Source of the DNA: Mesocentrotus franciscanus
Lineage: Eukaryota; Echinodermata; Echinoidea; Camarodonta; Strongylocentrotidae
NCBI GenBank assembly: GCA_037976565.1
Contig: CP137673.1
Location: 7,961,202 to 8,025,201, forward strand
Reading direction: 5' to 3'
Length of the DNA stretch: 64,000 nucleotides
A program made the translations under genes and the position numbers. The notes beneath the pieces were generated by a model, which did no database searches, was not told the origin of the DNA, and saw only the letters and a list, made by a program, of their open reading frames with translations. Below, one piece after another: positions 1 to 10,337 of this stretch (positions are counted from its first letter, which is position 1; every line of letters starts with the position of its first letter).

Positions 1-312
1 AGTATGGTATCCTTCTGAATTCAATAGAATGGTTCACAGTTTGATGGACATATCCATGTTGAGGCAAATTGTGATAAGCCTTCCAACAGTCAGAGATTAT
101 TGTTGTTCCTTCTTCAATATACTCTTTTATTAAGGGTAATAGGGTCTTTAACTCCTGCCTTCAACTGCGACAACGAAACTCTTTCTTGAATCATGTTTTA
201 TACCTCCAAAACCCACTGACCTTCTACGAAGCTTCCACAATGATATTTTCGTTTGCCAATTTTTCTTTCAACTATTTTACCTGGTCCTCCTAGTTTTGTG
301 TTTTTCATAGAC
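1..312 (-). pseudogene. Merlin-type (IS1595/ISXO2-like) transposase relic, left-arm copy
   Basis: Mirror copy of the relic at 32281-32592, cut by the window edge. Read on the minus strand it encodes the glycine-rich GGPGKIVE stretch, GKRKYH, EGQW and ISDCWKAY, which are hallmarks of the DDE domain of Merlin/IS1595-group transposases. The frame has a stop shortly after EGQWVLEV, and the residues that normally carry the first catalytic aspartate just after KIVE are missing. It is therefore inactive. It lies directly next to a truncated ATPase start, so Merlin probably landed in, or was joined to, the Polinton relic. Confidence 0.72.
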
Positions 313-351
313 ATAATTGCAAGGCAATTTTCTCTACAAAACATTGACTCC

Positions 352-402
352 CTGTAGTGTAGGGCCTATGCAGGTAAAAGGATGAACAAACTTTATGGTC
401 AT
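352..402 (-). pseudogene. Polinton packaging-ATPase 5' end remnant (left arm)
   Basis: The minus strand opens with an ATG at 402. The next codons match the start of the ATPase at 62099 (MT-KFVHPFTC then GPT), including the short upstream context. Homology stops around the Walker A loop, where Merlin-related sequence begins. Only about 17 codons survive, so there is no function. Its value is positional: it shows that the PolB relic next to it was once followed by the ATPase gene, as in the 57-64 kb element. Confidence 0.6.
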
Positions 403-1005
403 GGCGACAACAGTCTCCAAAGTTTCAACCCTCAATTCAATTCAATTCAATTCAATTTAACACACCACCCACGACAAATGACAAAAATAATGAAGTCTTT
501 AGATTAATGAAGGCATACCCCCGCAAGACATAATACATAACATAATTCTACTTAAACTTAAGTACATACCCCTATATATTCTTACAACACACTTCTGATA
601 AAGTAACATTAGGTTTACCCCTGTACTTGGATATTGTTGCGAACCCATAATTAAATTTCACTAAATTTGAACCCCCTCTGTAATGAATGCTGATTCTTGT
701 TCAAAGGAGGAGAGAGATGTCGCTTCAAAGTTAGAGGCCACGTAGGATGAGGTTGGTGAACCGAGCTGATGTTTGGTGTAAATGTATGCAAAACAAGCGA
801 TATTTGTGAGGAAAAACGCTAGGATACCTAGCTATCCACGTTTTAGGTCTCTGCTGCAATGCAATTAGAGGGAAGTGCAGTGCCGGAGAAAACGTGCTTC
901 TAGTTTGACAATTTCCGGACGAGTTATTTATTGAGTAGAGTGACGGAGTAATAAAAGTGAAATACGCATGGTATGGGACAATCAATTTGCAGTCACGTAC
1001 CTATA
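403..1005. other. Non-coding arm sequence with a pentamer run
   Basis: There is no convincing gene here. An (AATTC) run lies at about 433-458 and is mirrored as (AATTG) at about 32135-32160. A short open frame at 731-985 is repeated unchanged in the other arm, but it matches no family I know and is probably chance. Confidence 0.6.
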
Positions 1006-2956
1006 GGGGATGGTAAAAAGTCATCTTTGACATAAACTACCCTGTAGTCTTTATGACTCACCTGGGTTTCAATATGTTGCCTTTTGTTTACATGGGTGAT
1101 CTGGTGGGGTTGGTGACGATCGGTCCCTACTTTATGACCTTGTGTTACATGGTCTCATAGTTTATCACCGGTGAATTACTGTAGTTTAATGTGATGCCTT
1201 TACTTTGCACATTGTCTCGTGGGTGTTTAATTTGTAGGCATAGTTTTTAGGGCCTCCTGAGATGAAGGATGTGATGTACTTCCCATCTATTTCATCTGTC
1301 AGTTCTCCCAGATGGTCGTCGAGTGGAGGACACCATTCTCCAGGCATGTTGGATCTTTCAACGTACACGATACTGTCTGTATCGTAGTAGAGTACACAAT
1401 CCCTAACCGGTCTTCTAACACAAACAATTTTATTCTTGCTTGAGCCGTCATGAAGGCAGCAACCACGATGTTTGCCTTGGAACTCGTTTTTTCAAAATCA
1501 TCCTTCTTGACAGATCGAACCTCAACTACATTATCATTGACAAAATTGACGTCATTGATCTTGATTTCATCCGATGTCGGGAGCTTGTATAATCGAGCAG
1601 GGTCAAAGACGATCTCGGTCTCAGGGAGATTATTTCTCATCCCAAACCTACCCCAGAATGAATTGAGCTAAAGTTTGCTGAGTGACTGTAAACCCTTGTT
1701 TTTCTTGATCTTTTCTGGTTCCAGTTCAATCCATTCATGTTTGTGATAGTCGGCGATGTACTCGGCTTTATCTTCCTCTGTGTGACACCAGTCTGGCCAT
1801 CCCAATGCCTCCTGCTTGATTTTCAGGAATGTGTTGATGTAATACATAAACAGACCTGTATCCACAACTGGGCGATTGCCTTCCTCGTTGTATTTTGATT
1901 TGTCGCAAAAGTGCCAGACGGATTCGATTTCTAATATCCTATACCCCTTTTGGATTGCTCTTGCCCAGGTACTTCGAAGCATCCTTTCCTTTTCGGTATG
2001 TTTGCTAGGCGATTGTTGATAGTTTTCCACACAAGTGCAACACAGAGGGAATAGGAGTTTCCATTCACTTTGATGGGAAGGACAGGATGGAAAAGGTCTT
2101 GGGGGTAAGACCTTGCACCTGATGAGACCGTAATAAGCCGACACGTCATTGAAATGGTAGGTAATGACTCTGGGGTGGCCAAGGGATACGATCCATATTT
2201 ATTGATGCTTGGATAGAGCGATGTGAAGTCTATGTACTTGATTTTTTTCCTCCTTGCATTTGTAGAGTAAGCAGCTTTTAGTAGTACGTCCACTGTAAAA
2301 GGATGCACGGGGGTCCAGTGGGACTGGATTAGGATGCATCTCTCTGATGCGTCGAGGGAGGGTCTTTTCCTCCTCGTTCCAGTCATATTCCCACATGGTG
2401 ACGTAATGCCAATCTTTGAGGATGGTTTGCAGTTTGCACGTACCTTTTCTTCTCCAAGGTGTCTAGGTGCAACTCTCCCATTGTTTTCATGAGTCCTCTT
2501 CTCCCACTGTCAGTACCGGTATCGAAGGAATAGGCAGCACTTGAGGCATCCGTGCCAAAAACAGCTATTGAATTCATAGATGGTTTTATTTTGATCGCAA
2601 TAACCATCGACCTTGTATTTGGCAACCCTGACCTTGCCTTCATTGCGTGCATGTGTGATGAGGTTGTAGTGGCCATCGTGCACGTACAGGTAGATGGTGT
2701 GATCTCTATCTTCTGGGCCTGCATAGATGATGAAATCTAAATGTTCCCTAGAGACAAGCACAACACTATACGGTACTTTGCCATGCGCTCGGTACTCTAA
2801 AAAATTTTAATCTCAGCAATTCCGCATTTGGTGTTGACTGGAATCCCTGCTTTCCTGTACGTGTCCACCGCATACTCGCTGCTCTTTACCCTTGCCTAAT
2901 TGTATTCCAGTTAGGATGCTTTTCTATGCAACGGATGCCTGTCACGATCACGATCA
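1006..2956 (-). pseudogene. Polinton-type PolB relic, left-arm copy
   Basis: Minus-strand copy of the PolB relic at 29640-31590. Recognisable pieces in gene order (right to left) are: an N-terminal module ending near IIYAGPEDRDHTIYLYVHD; the pre-palm block with EFNSCFWHGC; polymerase motif A DFTSLYPSINKYG; the LFHPVLP and CCTC region; the KNKGLQSLSKL helix followed by a stop; NSFWGRFGMR (motif B); and the C-terminal SGGPKNYAY block. The zinc-finger and exonuclease region is absent, and the N-terminal module runs straight into the pre-palm block. Several frameshifts and the shared stop make it non-functional. In this family PolB does protein-primed replication in the nucleus (known for the family, not shown here). 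Confidence 0.9.
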
Positions 2957-3062
2957 GGGAATATCCTATTCTCTTCTGTAACTATACATCCCATAATACT
3001 TTTTCCATACCATGGAATCCCAGGTCGTGGTATACATTATTGAACAGCTATGTTCCTTCCTA

Positions 3063-4709
3063 TTACTGATTGGGTAACGCCTGGAACTGTAACGAAAAAC
3101 TGTCATAAAGTAGTACACAAATAGACTATGGTCAGTTCTACAACTGCAGATATAAATATTAATAACTAAAGTGCATTTCGCCAAATTTAATCTAACCCCT
3201 CCTGCAATTACACTATTATTTGCACAACTTTACACCCTCCCCTTAATTGAAAATTTCCTAGATGCTTTCTTAACATCACTTTAATTATCAACTGATATAA
3301 ATAAGTTTTATATGAAATCACATTCCAACTCACTTGGGGTATATCTGCTCTGCCGAAGAGCTCTTCATAGTGCATGCTGATATGGTTACACAGAAGTTGG
3401 ACTTTGGTTAAGGAGAGATTTCCTTTTCTCTTTGATTCCTGTTTAAAAAATAAATTGAGTTAAAATTGGTTAAATTAGCCATATTCTCACTGAAAAATCA
3501 ATGGGGCCCCAATTCTTTAAAATTCATTTGCCTATGAAGTATGAATGACTTCCACTCCTCAAAATTTACCATTACTTCTAAACTTCCTGTTACTTACGCC
3601 TACACTATCAATTAGCTCACTGTTGAACATCTTGTACTGTGTACTATCATAACAAAAAACATGTATTACCAATTAAACACCACCTTAATCTCCCATTTAT
3701 TCCTTGCCTATTAAACAGCCTGACAAAACCACAATTTCACATACTTTTTCTGTTCTTCCAACATATATAATAACAAATTCAATCAACATTTCAATTATAT
3801 AATACAAATGGATGCACAATTCACTTTGAATTCATTCAGAATAATCTACACCTTAATGTAGGGGGGGGGGGTGAATGGTAAGAAATAACCAGGATGAGTG
3901 GGGGGGGGGCAGACTTTGCATTATACAGATGATAATGGCAGCCTGAGGAGTTGAGTTGGTGCTCTTTATTGCCTTATTCTGTCTGGACACGTAAAGCACT
4001 GTGATAAAATTGGTCATAGATCGTTATCAATTACCAAAATGAACAAAGAAACATCTTTCAGAATTATGACAAAGAAGATAATCAGTGTTTTCCCAAAACA
4101 TTTGAATCATTGAGACATTGCAAATGCCCAAAGTGTAAAAACTGGATGATAATAGATCAGAATTCTTCGACATGTATGTTAATCATGTTTCACTACACCA
4201 AAACCTAGTACAAATTCACGAGCGCCCAAATTCATGACTACAATAGTCATACGCCAAGGCCCAATGGACCGTGCACACAAAGGCATTCTACACGCTCATG
4301 TACAGGCATAGCCTACGCATTCAATTCATCTACGTGTAATCTACATGTACATTGATTAGTCACACCCTCTTAACATTATGTAACAACTTTCTCACCTTAA
4401 ATGACACCTTTCTGTAATAATTATTAAATTCTTTGAACATATGTATATTTATAATTATACTGATTCGCTTGTACCAGGATATGAACAAAACATAGCAGCA
4501 ATTTTATCAAATATAACAATTTAAACACCACTAAAAATTAAGCTTGCTTACCTACCTGAAAAAAGGTCACGGTTCATAAAGCCTGCCACCAACGGCCTTC
4601 TTACATTAATCATTTGTTAGTTTTCTCAATATCCAATCAAAACTTACTTCACAGTAAATAACGAGCAGTGGAATCCATCCTGTAATTCCTAAATTCAGCC
4701 ACTTCTAAT
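3063..4709 (-). pseudogene. Partial mirror copy of an OB-fold-like spliced gene
   Basis: Minus-strand counterpart of the gene at 27750-29537. The middle exon (3438 down to 3334, 105 nt) keeps its AG and GT borders and its open phase-0 frame; it differs from the other copy by a Met for Ile change. The last short exon (3086-3063) ends in the same stop. The upstream exon is only partly present (4709-4648) before the gap, and it differs from the other arm by small indels. It is probably not expressed as a complete gene, but the gap hides the 5' part. Confidence 0.55.
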
Positions 4710-5209
4710 NNNNNNNNNNNNNNNNNNNNNNNNNNNNNNNNNNNNNNNNNNNNNNNNNNNNNNNNNNNNNNNNNNNNNNNNNNNNNNNNNNNNNNNNNNN
4801 NNNNNNNNNNNNNNNNNNNNNNNNNNNNNNNNNNNNNNNNNNNNNNNNNNNNNNNNNNNNNNNNNNNNNNNNNNNNNNNNNNNNNNNNNNNNNNNNNNNN
4901 NNNNNNNNNNNNNNNNNNNNNNNNNNNNNNNNNNNNNNNNNNNNNNNNNNNNNNNNNNNNNNNNNNNNNNNNNNNNNNNNNNNNNNNNNNNNNNNNNNNN
5001 NNNNNNNNNNNNNNNNNNNNNNNNNNNNNNNNNNNNNNNNNNNNNNNNNNNNNNNNNNNNNNNNNNNNNNNNNNNNNNNNNNNNNNNNNNNNNNNNNNNN
5101 NNNNNNNNNNNNNNNNNNNNNNNNNNNNNNNNNNNNNNNNNNNNNNNNNNNNNNNNNNNNNNNNNNNNNNNNNNNNNNNNNNNNNNNNNNNNNNNNNNNN
5201 NNNNNNNNN
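4710..5209. other. Assembly gap (500 N)
   Basis: Exactly 500 N, the usual placeholder for a scaffold gap of unknown size. It sits where the inner end of the inverted-repeat arm should be, so the local order and orientation deserve caution. Confidence 0.99.
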
Positions 5210-5635
5210 GGTACTAAATTCGAAATGACTTAGAGAAAATATCACTTTGGATGAAAGGTTTTTAACCAACCAGATAAATCAACATATCATGTGCTTCAAG
5301 TAAAAGACCTGCAGTAATTTAAAGACATTGTGGTTTTGGTAAGCATAAATTTGTAAAAAGGTGAATGCGAGTTGAAATATACACATGGTAAGACAATGGA
5401 TGTACATAATAGTCATATACCCACAGCCCTTGCATAATATTTGGGTAAAGATAAAAGATTTTTCTCGCAATGTTTATTGTGCAAGTTACTGGATTTCATA
5501 TAATTAATAATACAGGTAAGAGGTAAGTCCTCCCTGATATCAATTTGATTTTAATAAGGGCAGAAAAATGAGAGAAACAAATTAGTGAAAGTTGAGCAAT
5601 ATCCGATTAACTAGAAAAGTTAACGCAAAGCGTAC
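5210..5635. other. AT-rich non-coding stretch
   Basis: I see no gene, clear repeat or RNA here. It is not the mirror of the sequence at 27.4-27.9 kb, so the inverted repeat does not continue past the gap. Confidence 0.6.
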
Positions 5636-7405
5636 CATCCCCTCGCAGGGTACAAATGGCGTATATATGTCAGAACAAGTTACCTCCATTACACTATTAT
5701 ATTAGTAGGCAAGGAAGTTAACCACATTTTCACATATATAATTAGGTGTTTTTGCATATTGAATGAGCTATGACCTTCCACCTTTGACCTACATACTCGG
5801 AAATTGAAATTAGGCTGTGTTTTGATACCATGTACTTTCATATCAAATTTGATTAAAATCCGTCAAACATTATAAAAGTAATTGAACGGAAACCAGATTC
5901 GCATATTAAATGAGCTATGACCTTTGACCTACAAACTCTGAAATCAAACTTAGGCTGTATTTTGATACCAAGTACCTTCATATCAAATTTGATTAAAATC
6001 TGTCAAACATTACTAAAGTTATCAATCGGAAACCAATTTTGCATATTTAATGAGCTATGACCTTTGACCTACATACTCAGAAATTGAACTTAGGCTGTGT
6101 TTTGATACCAAGTACCTTCATATCAAATTTGATTAAAATCCGTCAAACATTATTAAAGTTATCGAACGGAAACCAGATTCGCATATTTAATGAGCTATGA
6201 CCTTTGACCTACATACTCCGAAATCAAACTTAGGCTGTGTTTTGATTCCATGTACCTTCATATCAAATTTGATTAAAATCCGTCAAACATTACTAAAGTT
6301 ATCAATCGGAAACCAGATTTGCATATTTAATGAGCTATGACCTTTGACCTACATACTCAGAAATTGAACTTAGGCTGTGTTTTGATACCATGTACCTTTA
6401 TATCAAATTTGATTAAAATCTGTCAAACATTATTAGAGTTATCGAACGGAAACCAGATTCGCATATTTAATGAGCTATGACCTTTGACCTACAAACTCTG
6501 AAATCAAACTTGGCTGTGTTTTGATTCCATGTACCTTCATATCAAATTTGATTAAAATTCGTCAAACATTACTAAAGTTATCGATCGGAAACCAGATTGG
6601 CATATTTAATGAGCTATGACCTTTGACCTACATACTCAGAAATTGAACTTAGGCTGTGTTTTGATACCAAGTACCTTCATATCAAATTTGATTAAAATCC
6701 GTCAAACATTATTAAAGTTATCGAACGGAAACCAGATTCGCATATTTAATGAGCTATGACCTTTGACCTACATACTCCGAAATCAAACTTAGGCTGTGTT
6801 TTGATTCCATGTACCTTCATATCAAATTTGATTAAAATCCGTCAAACATTACTAAAGTTATCAATCGGAAACCAGATTTGCATATTTAATGAGCTATGAC
6901 CTTTGACCTACATACTGAAATTGAACTTAGGCTGTGTTTTGATACCATGTACCTTTATATCAAATTTGATTAAAATCTGTCAAACATTATTAGAGTTATC
7001 GAACGGAAACCAGATTCGCATATTTAATGAGCTATGACCTTTGACCTACAAACTCTGAAATCAAACTTCGGCTGTGTTTTGATTCCATGTACCTTCATAT
7101 CAAATTTGATTAAAATTCGTCAAACATTACTAAAGTTATCGATCGGAAACCAGATTGGCATATTTAATGAGCTATGACCTTTGACCTTTGACCTACATAC
7201 TCCGAAATTGAACATAACCTGTATTTTGATACCATGAACCTCCATATCAAACTTCATTAAAATCCGTCAAACATTACTGAAGTTATCAATCGGAAACCAA
7301 ATTTGTTACGGACGGACGGACGCACGCACGCACGCACGCAAGGAAGGAAGGAAGGACGGACAGCAGCGTTTCTATATCCCCTCCGACTTCGTCGGCGAGG
7401 GGATA
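5636..7405 (+). mobile_element. Non-autonomous Helentron/HINE-like (pearl-type) element
   Basis: The block structure is typical of these elements: a short unique left end (ATCCCCTCGCAGGGTA near 5637), a core of tandem ~140-bp units (5754-7303), a microsatellite of ACGG/ACGC/AAGG steps (about 7308-7360), and a right end with a perfect-looking hairpin. The hairpin stem pairs CCCCTCCGAC with GTCGG-AGGGG (7375-7405). It has no coding capacity. Helentron-related interspersed elements and bivalve pearl elements share this layout. The assignment rests on architecture, because I cannot compare it with a library. Confidence 0.55.
5754..7303. repeat. Tandem ~140-bp repeat with four-unit higher-order period
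   Basis: About eleven units start at GCATATT near 5754, 5901, 6041, 6181, 6321, 6461, 6600, 6740, 6880, 7018 and 7158. Each contains GAGCTATGACCTTTGACCTA and TATCAAATTTGATTAAAAT. Units 6041-6599 carry four distinct variant types, and the same four types recur in the same order at 6600-7157. This is a ~558-bp higher-order repeat duplicated once. Confidence 0.92.
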
Positions 7406-9424
7406 AAAAAGGAAAGCTACAAATATTTTCATTTGTCATCCATGAAATATAAATAGGCAACACTGTAGTGTGACGTATATTGCAAGCTCTCCTCCTATTT
7501 GCTCAGTACAGAACATTTCACGATGACGTAATAATGCCCAGTGACCAAAATTTGAGTCTGTCGATTGGTTGGATTGATCTCGTACATGAATATTCATATG
7601 CGCGCATGATTATTCACGCTGGGATTGATCCAGCCTAAAAGCGATTTAGTGAACCAGTCAGGTAGAATCAATTTTATGCTGGGATTGAAATCAATCCCAA
7701 AATTTTTTAGGAGTGATATCGTTCCCAGTTAGTGAATCACCCCCCTGGAGAGAATGGGCATTTTCTAAAAATCATATTTTATTGAGGAAAAATCGTACTG
7801 TCATATTTACTTTATTTATTAACTAAATTTTTTTTATTTTATTTACTAAACATCATATGAAATACGGTAAAATCATACTGGTTGGCAGATCTGTAAGACA
7901 TCTTAATCTCCACATCAAGATTGAGTCACAGTTCAGCCAGCACCATGCCTTTCTTGAACCAGAGAATTTCCTCCTGTATCCTCATTAGTATGGCAACAGC
8001 AGAAAGTCGTGAGGTCCTAGAAGTTTCTCATCTTGCCTCATAGGTCCATCACTTTGCTCTGTTGGTGATGCAAAGATTATATCAATGTTCCCATTTAAAT
8101 TACACTGTCTATGCCAGTCAAAAGCAGGAAAATCAGTGTTGACAAATTAATAATTTTTTTACAGGTAATTGGGGCAAAAACAGGGCAAGAAAGGTGATAT
8201 GAAATTCTCGAACTCGAGGTCATGTTCTTTATTTAAAAAAGGAAGAAATTTTACCATATGACTCTATGAGCATAATCTCACATACCGGTAAGGCATTACA
8301 CCCATGTATCGGACCATCAAAAATTTATTGCTTGTTTTTTATCCCTACCCTTCCATCTTTTTGTCAAAATGTCTCACCTACCCCCTGCAAGGACTGCATC
8401 TCTTATATGCCTTCACCAATATGTACATTCGTTGATCAAAGATCCTGTGACCTTTAACATATAACCTCAAGGCTAACCCAAACATGTACAAGTACTTAAC
8501 ATAAATTTAATATGTTTAGTTTGGCTTGGTCGACACTGGTTTTAATCTTTGTTCAGGGAGTTCGCTAAATTCAGCGAACTCTGTGCATGCACCTTTGTAT
8601 GCTATACTAATCGCTTTTATCGTAAAGTATCAAATTGGCAACGCAATAAACAGTTTTTATGTGTATACCTCGTGTCTTTGCATTCAGCCAGAACTAACAT
8701 CGCGATCAACTCAATCTTGTAAGAGGTCAGCATTTTTGTAATGTAAATTACACCTTTACTAATTATCATCAGGAACACATGGAAGGTAGACAAATGGCTA
8801 CCACTCCGGTATCAAAATCTGACATTTAATTCATATTTATTTGTCGACCGATTTTAAAATGCTTTTTAAGAGAAGAAAGAAGAGTCCACTAGCGAAGTTT
8901 TAAGCCACTGTGCAATATTCGTTGGGTGCAAGGAGGGGTGATTTCGGTGCATTTTAGGGTTTGTTTACCTGCCTCTCCGCGCAGGTCTATGGCTTGGTGA
9001 TATCAATATATTTTACATCATCACCAATCTAAGGCTATACTGTATACACGACTACCTTTTTCATTCTAAGTACTAGGGGTACTGATGGTGGGGTGCGCGC
9101 GCAACCCACCGTCAGTACGGTATGCAATTGTATTGTGCAGCAGTTTGCCGTGAATCCGGTGAGAAAGTGTATATTATAAGTCTTCATTTTTAGGAAAAAT
9201 ACTCCCAAAGGAGTTACGGGGTCAAAGTAGGGATATGCTTTTGAACAAGCGCCACATTTTATTTTAATTTGGTTACTGATTAAATTATTCAAAAACATAT
9301 TCATATGGATATGGACACTTGGCATTCCATACTTAGTCGGAGGATTAAACCATGCCCATGGACTAAAGTTAGTCTGCTTTCGAGAATACCACCGGCCACC
9401 TTAGTTAGAAATCTATAATAATAA
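7406..9424. other. Non-coding stretch
   Basis: No gene is supported. Short open frames at 8266-8741 show no recognisable domain. The segment 7600-7740 has repeated GGGATTGA and (T)TAGTGAA(T/C) motifs that could belong to an old repeat, but I cannot define its ends. Confidence 0.5.
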
Positions 9425-9905
9425 TAATATAGTTCTGTATAATAATACAAATTTTGAAATTTCTACTAGTAGTACTCTACCTTGTTATCAACGAGATGAA
9501 GAAAAAAAAGTATTGAAAGGGGGCTGAGCTGAATCAACATCAAAGCACACCCGCATATCGGGGTTTGATTTCTCACTCTCCGAACATGTGCTCCCTTGTT
9601 TTTCCTCACCGCTGAAGGAGGAGTGACCGTCGGTCGGCCTCATCGGCCGGGTGGGCTGGCGGCTGGGAGGTGTCGAGACACTGTCCTGCAGAAGCAATAC
9701 AAACGCGAAAGCAGTGCTTTTGTTTTAGAGCACGATCCATTTCATATAACGATGCTTTTTAACTGCCCAAAATATTACCACTGCTGTTTCAATACATGGG
9801 TCATTACAGATTGAGTGACGTGGTCATCTAACGACTCTTGAAATAGCGAGGAATTTAAGCGAGGAACTTCAGCGTTAAAAAACAGGTATTCGCGCCATGC
9901 ACCTG
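9425..9905 (-). repeat. Dispersed repeat, copy 1 (inverted relative to 48745-49205)
   Basis: About 480 bp that matches 48745-49205 in reverse complement with many substitutions. Shared landmarks include CTTGTTATCAACGAGATGA, the stretch around TTTTTCCTCACCG, and AACGACTCTTGAAATAG. Parallel open frames in both copies come from shared ancestry, not from a gene, since neither shows a known domain. Class unknown. Confidence 0.75.
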
Positions 9906-10028
9906 TACCTGTCTACTGGTCTGAAAAATGCAAGCATTGCGTATGATATAAGTGCGCCGACCCTGGCCCTTTGTTAGCTAGCGCTAGCCAGGTACCTTGG
10001 GGACTATGAAGCGCCGTTTGTAAACTTA

Positions 10029-10029
10029 T

Positions 10030-10067
<38 letters not shown>

Positions 10068-10140
10068 TGTGAGTGTGTAATTGGGTTTTACAGACGTGTA
10101 TCAATCAGATATGATTATTTACGTCTGGGGAACGACCTTT
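10029..10140 (-). repeat. SINE 3' tail with (TG)n microsatellite
   Basis: A TG/GC-alternating microsatellite (about 10029-10078) is followed by a segment whose reverse complement matches the 3' part of the SINE at 45905-46090 (AAATAATCATATCTGATTGA and the CACACA tail). This is a 5'-truncated SINE in minus orientation. Confidence 0.65.
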
Positions 10141-10305
10141 AATTTGAAGGAAAATATGCGAGGGAGCGTAGCTTCTGAGTGAGAAAATTTTTGCATTTTT
10201 ATTTGTCTAAACACTGCACTCTTGGGCCCTCCAGAGCCTAAAAGTGTGTTGCAGTCTTTAGTCAGTATTTGCTATACATTTTTTGTGTGCACTTTTTCAA
10301 ATTTT

Positions 10306-10337
10306 CTGGGGGGGGGGGTTAGGGTTAGGGTTAGGGA
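10306..10337 (+). repeat. G-run and short interstitial TTAGGG repeat
   Basis: A run of nine or more G is followed by about three TTAGGG units. It is too short to be a telomere. It could be a repair scar or part of a G-rich repeat. Confidence 0.7.

Larger units (their letters stand above)
1..4709. repeat. Left arm of a ~4.7-kb inverted repeat
   Basis: This block is the reverse complement of 27890-32592. Base 1 pairs with about 32592, exon borders at 3334-3438 pair with 29156-29260, and the last base before the gap pairs with about 27890. The coordinate sum stays within a few bases of 32593-32600 along the whole arm, so indels are few. Both arms carry the same premature PolB stop and the same AATTC/AATTG pentamer run, so they were damaged before they were duplicated. 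The arm reaches the window edge and may continue outside. It ends at the 500-N gap, so the inner breakpoint is hidden. Confidence 0.93.

Noticed and set aside
9488..9814. Parallel ORFs in the dispersed repeat (also 48815-49024)
   Set aside because: Similarity between the two frames reflects copies of one repeat. Opposite-strand frames are also open, and no domain is present.
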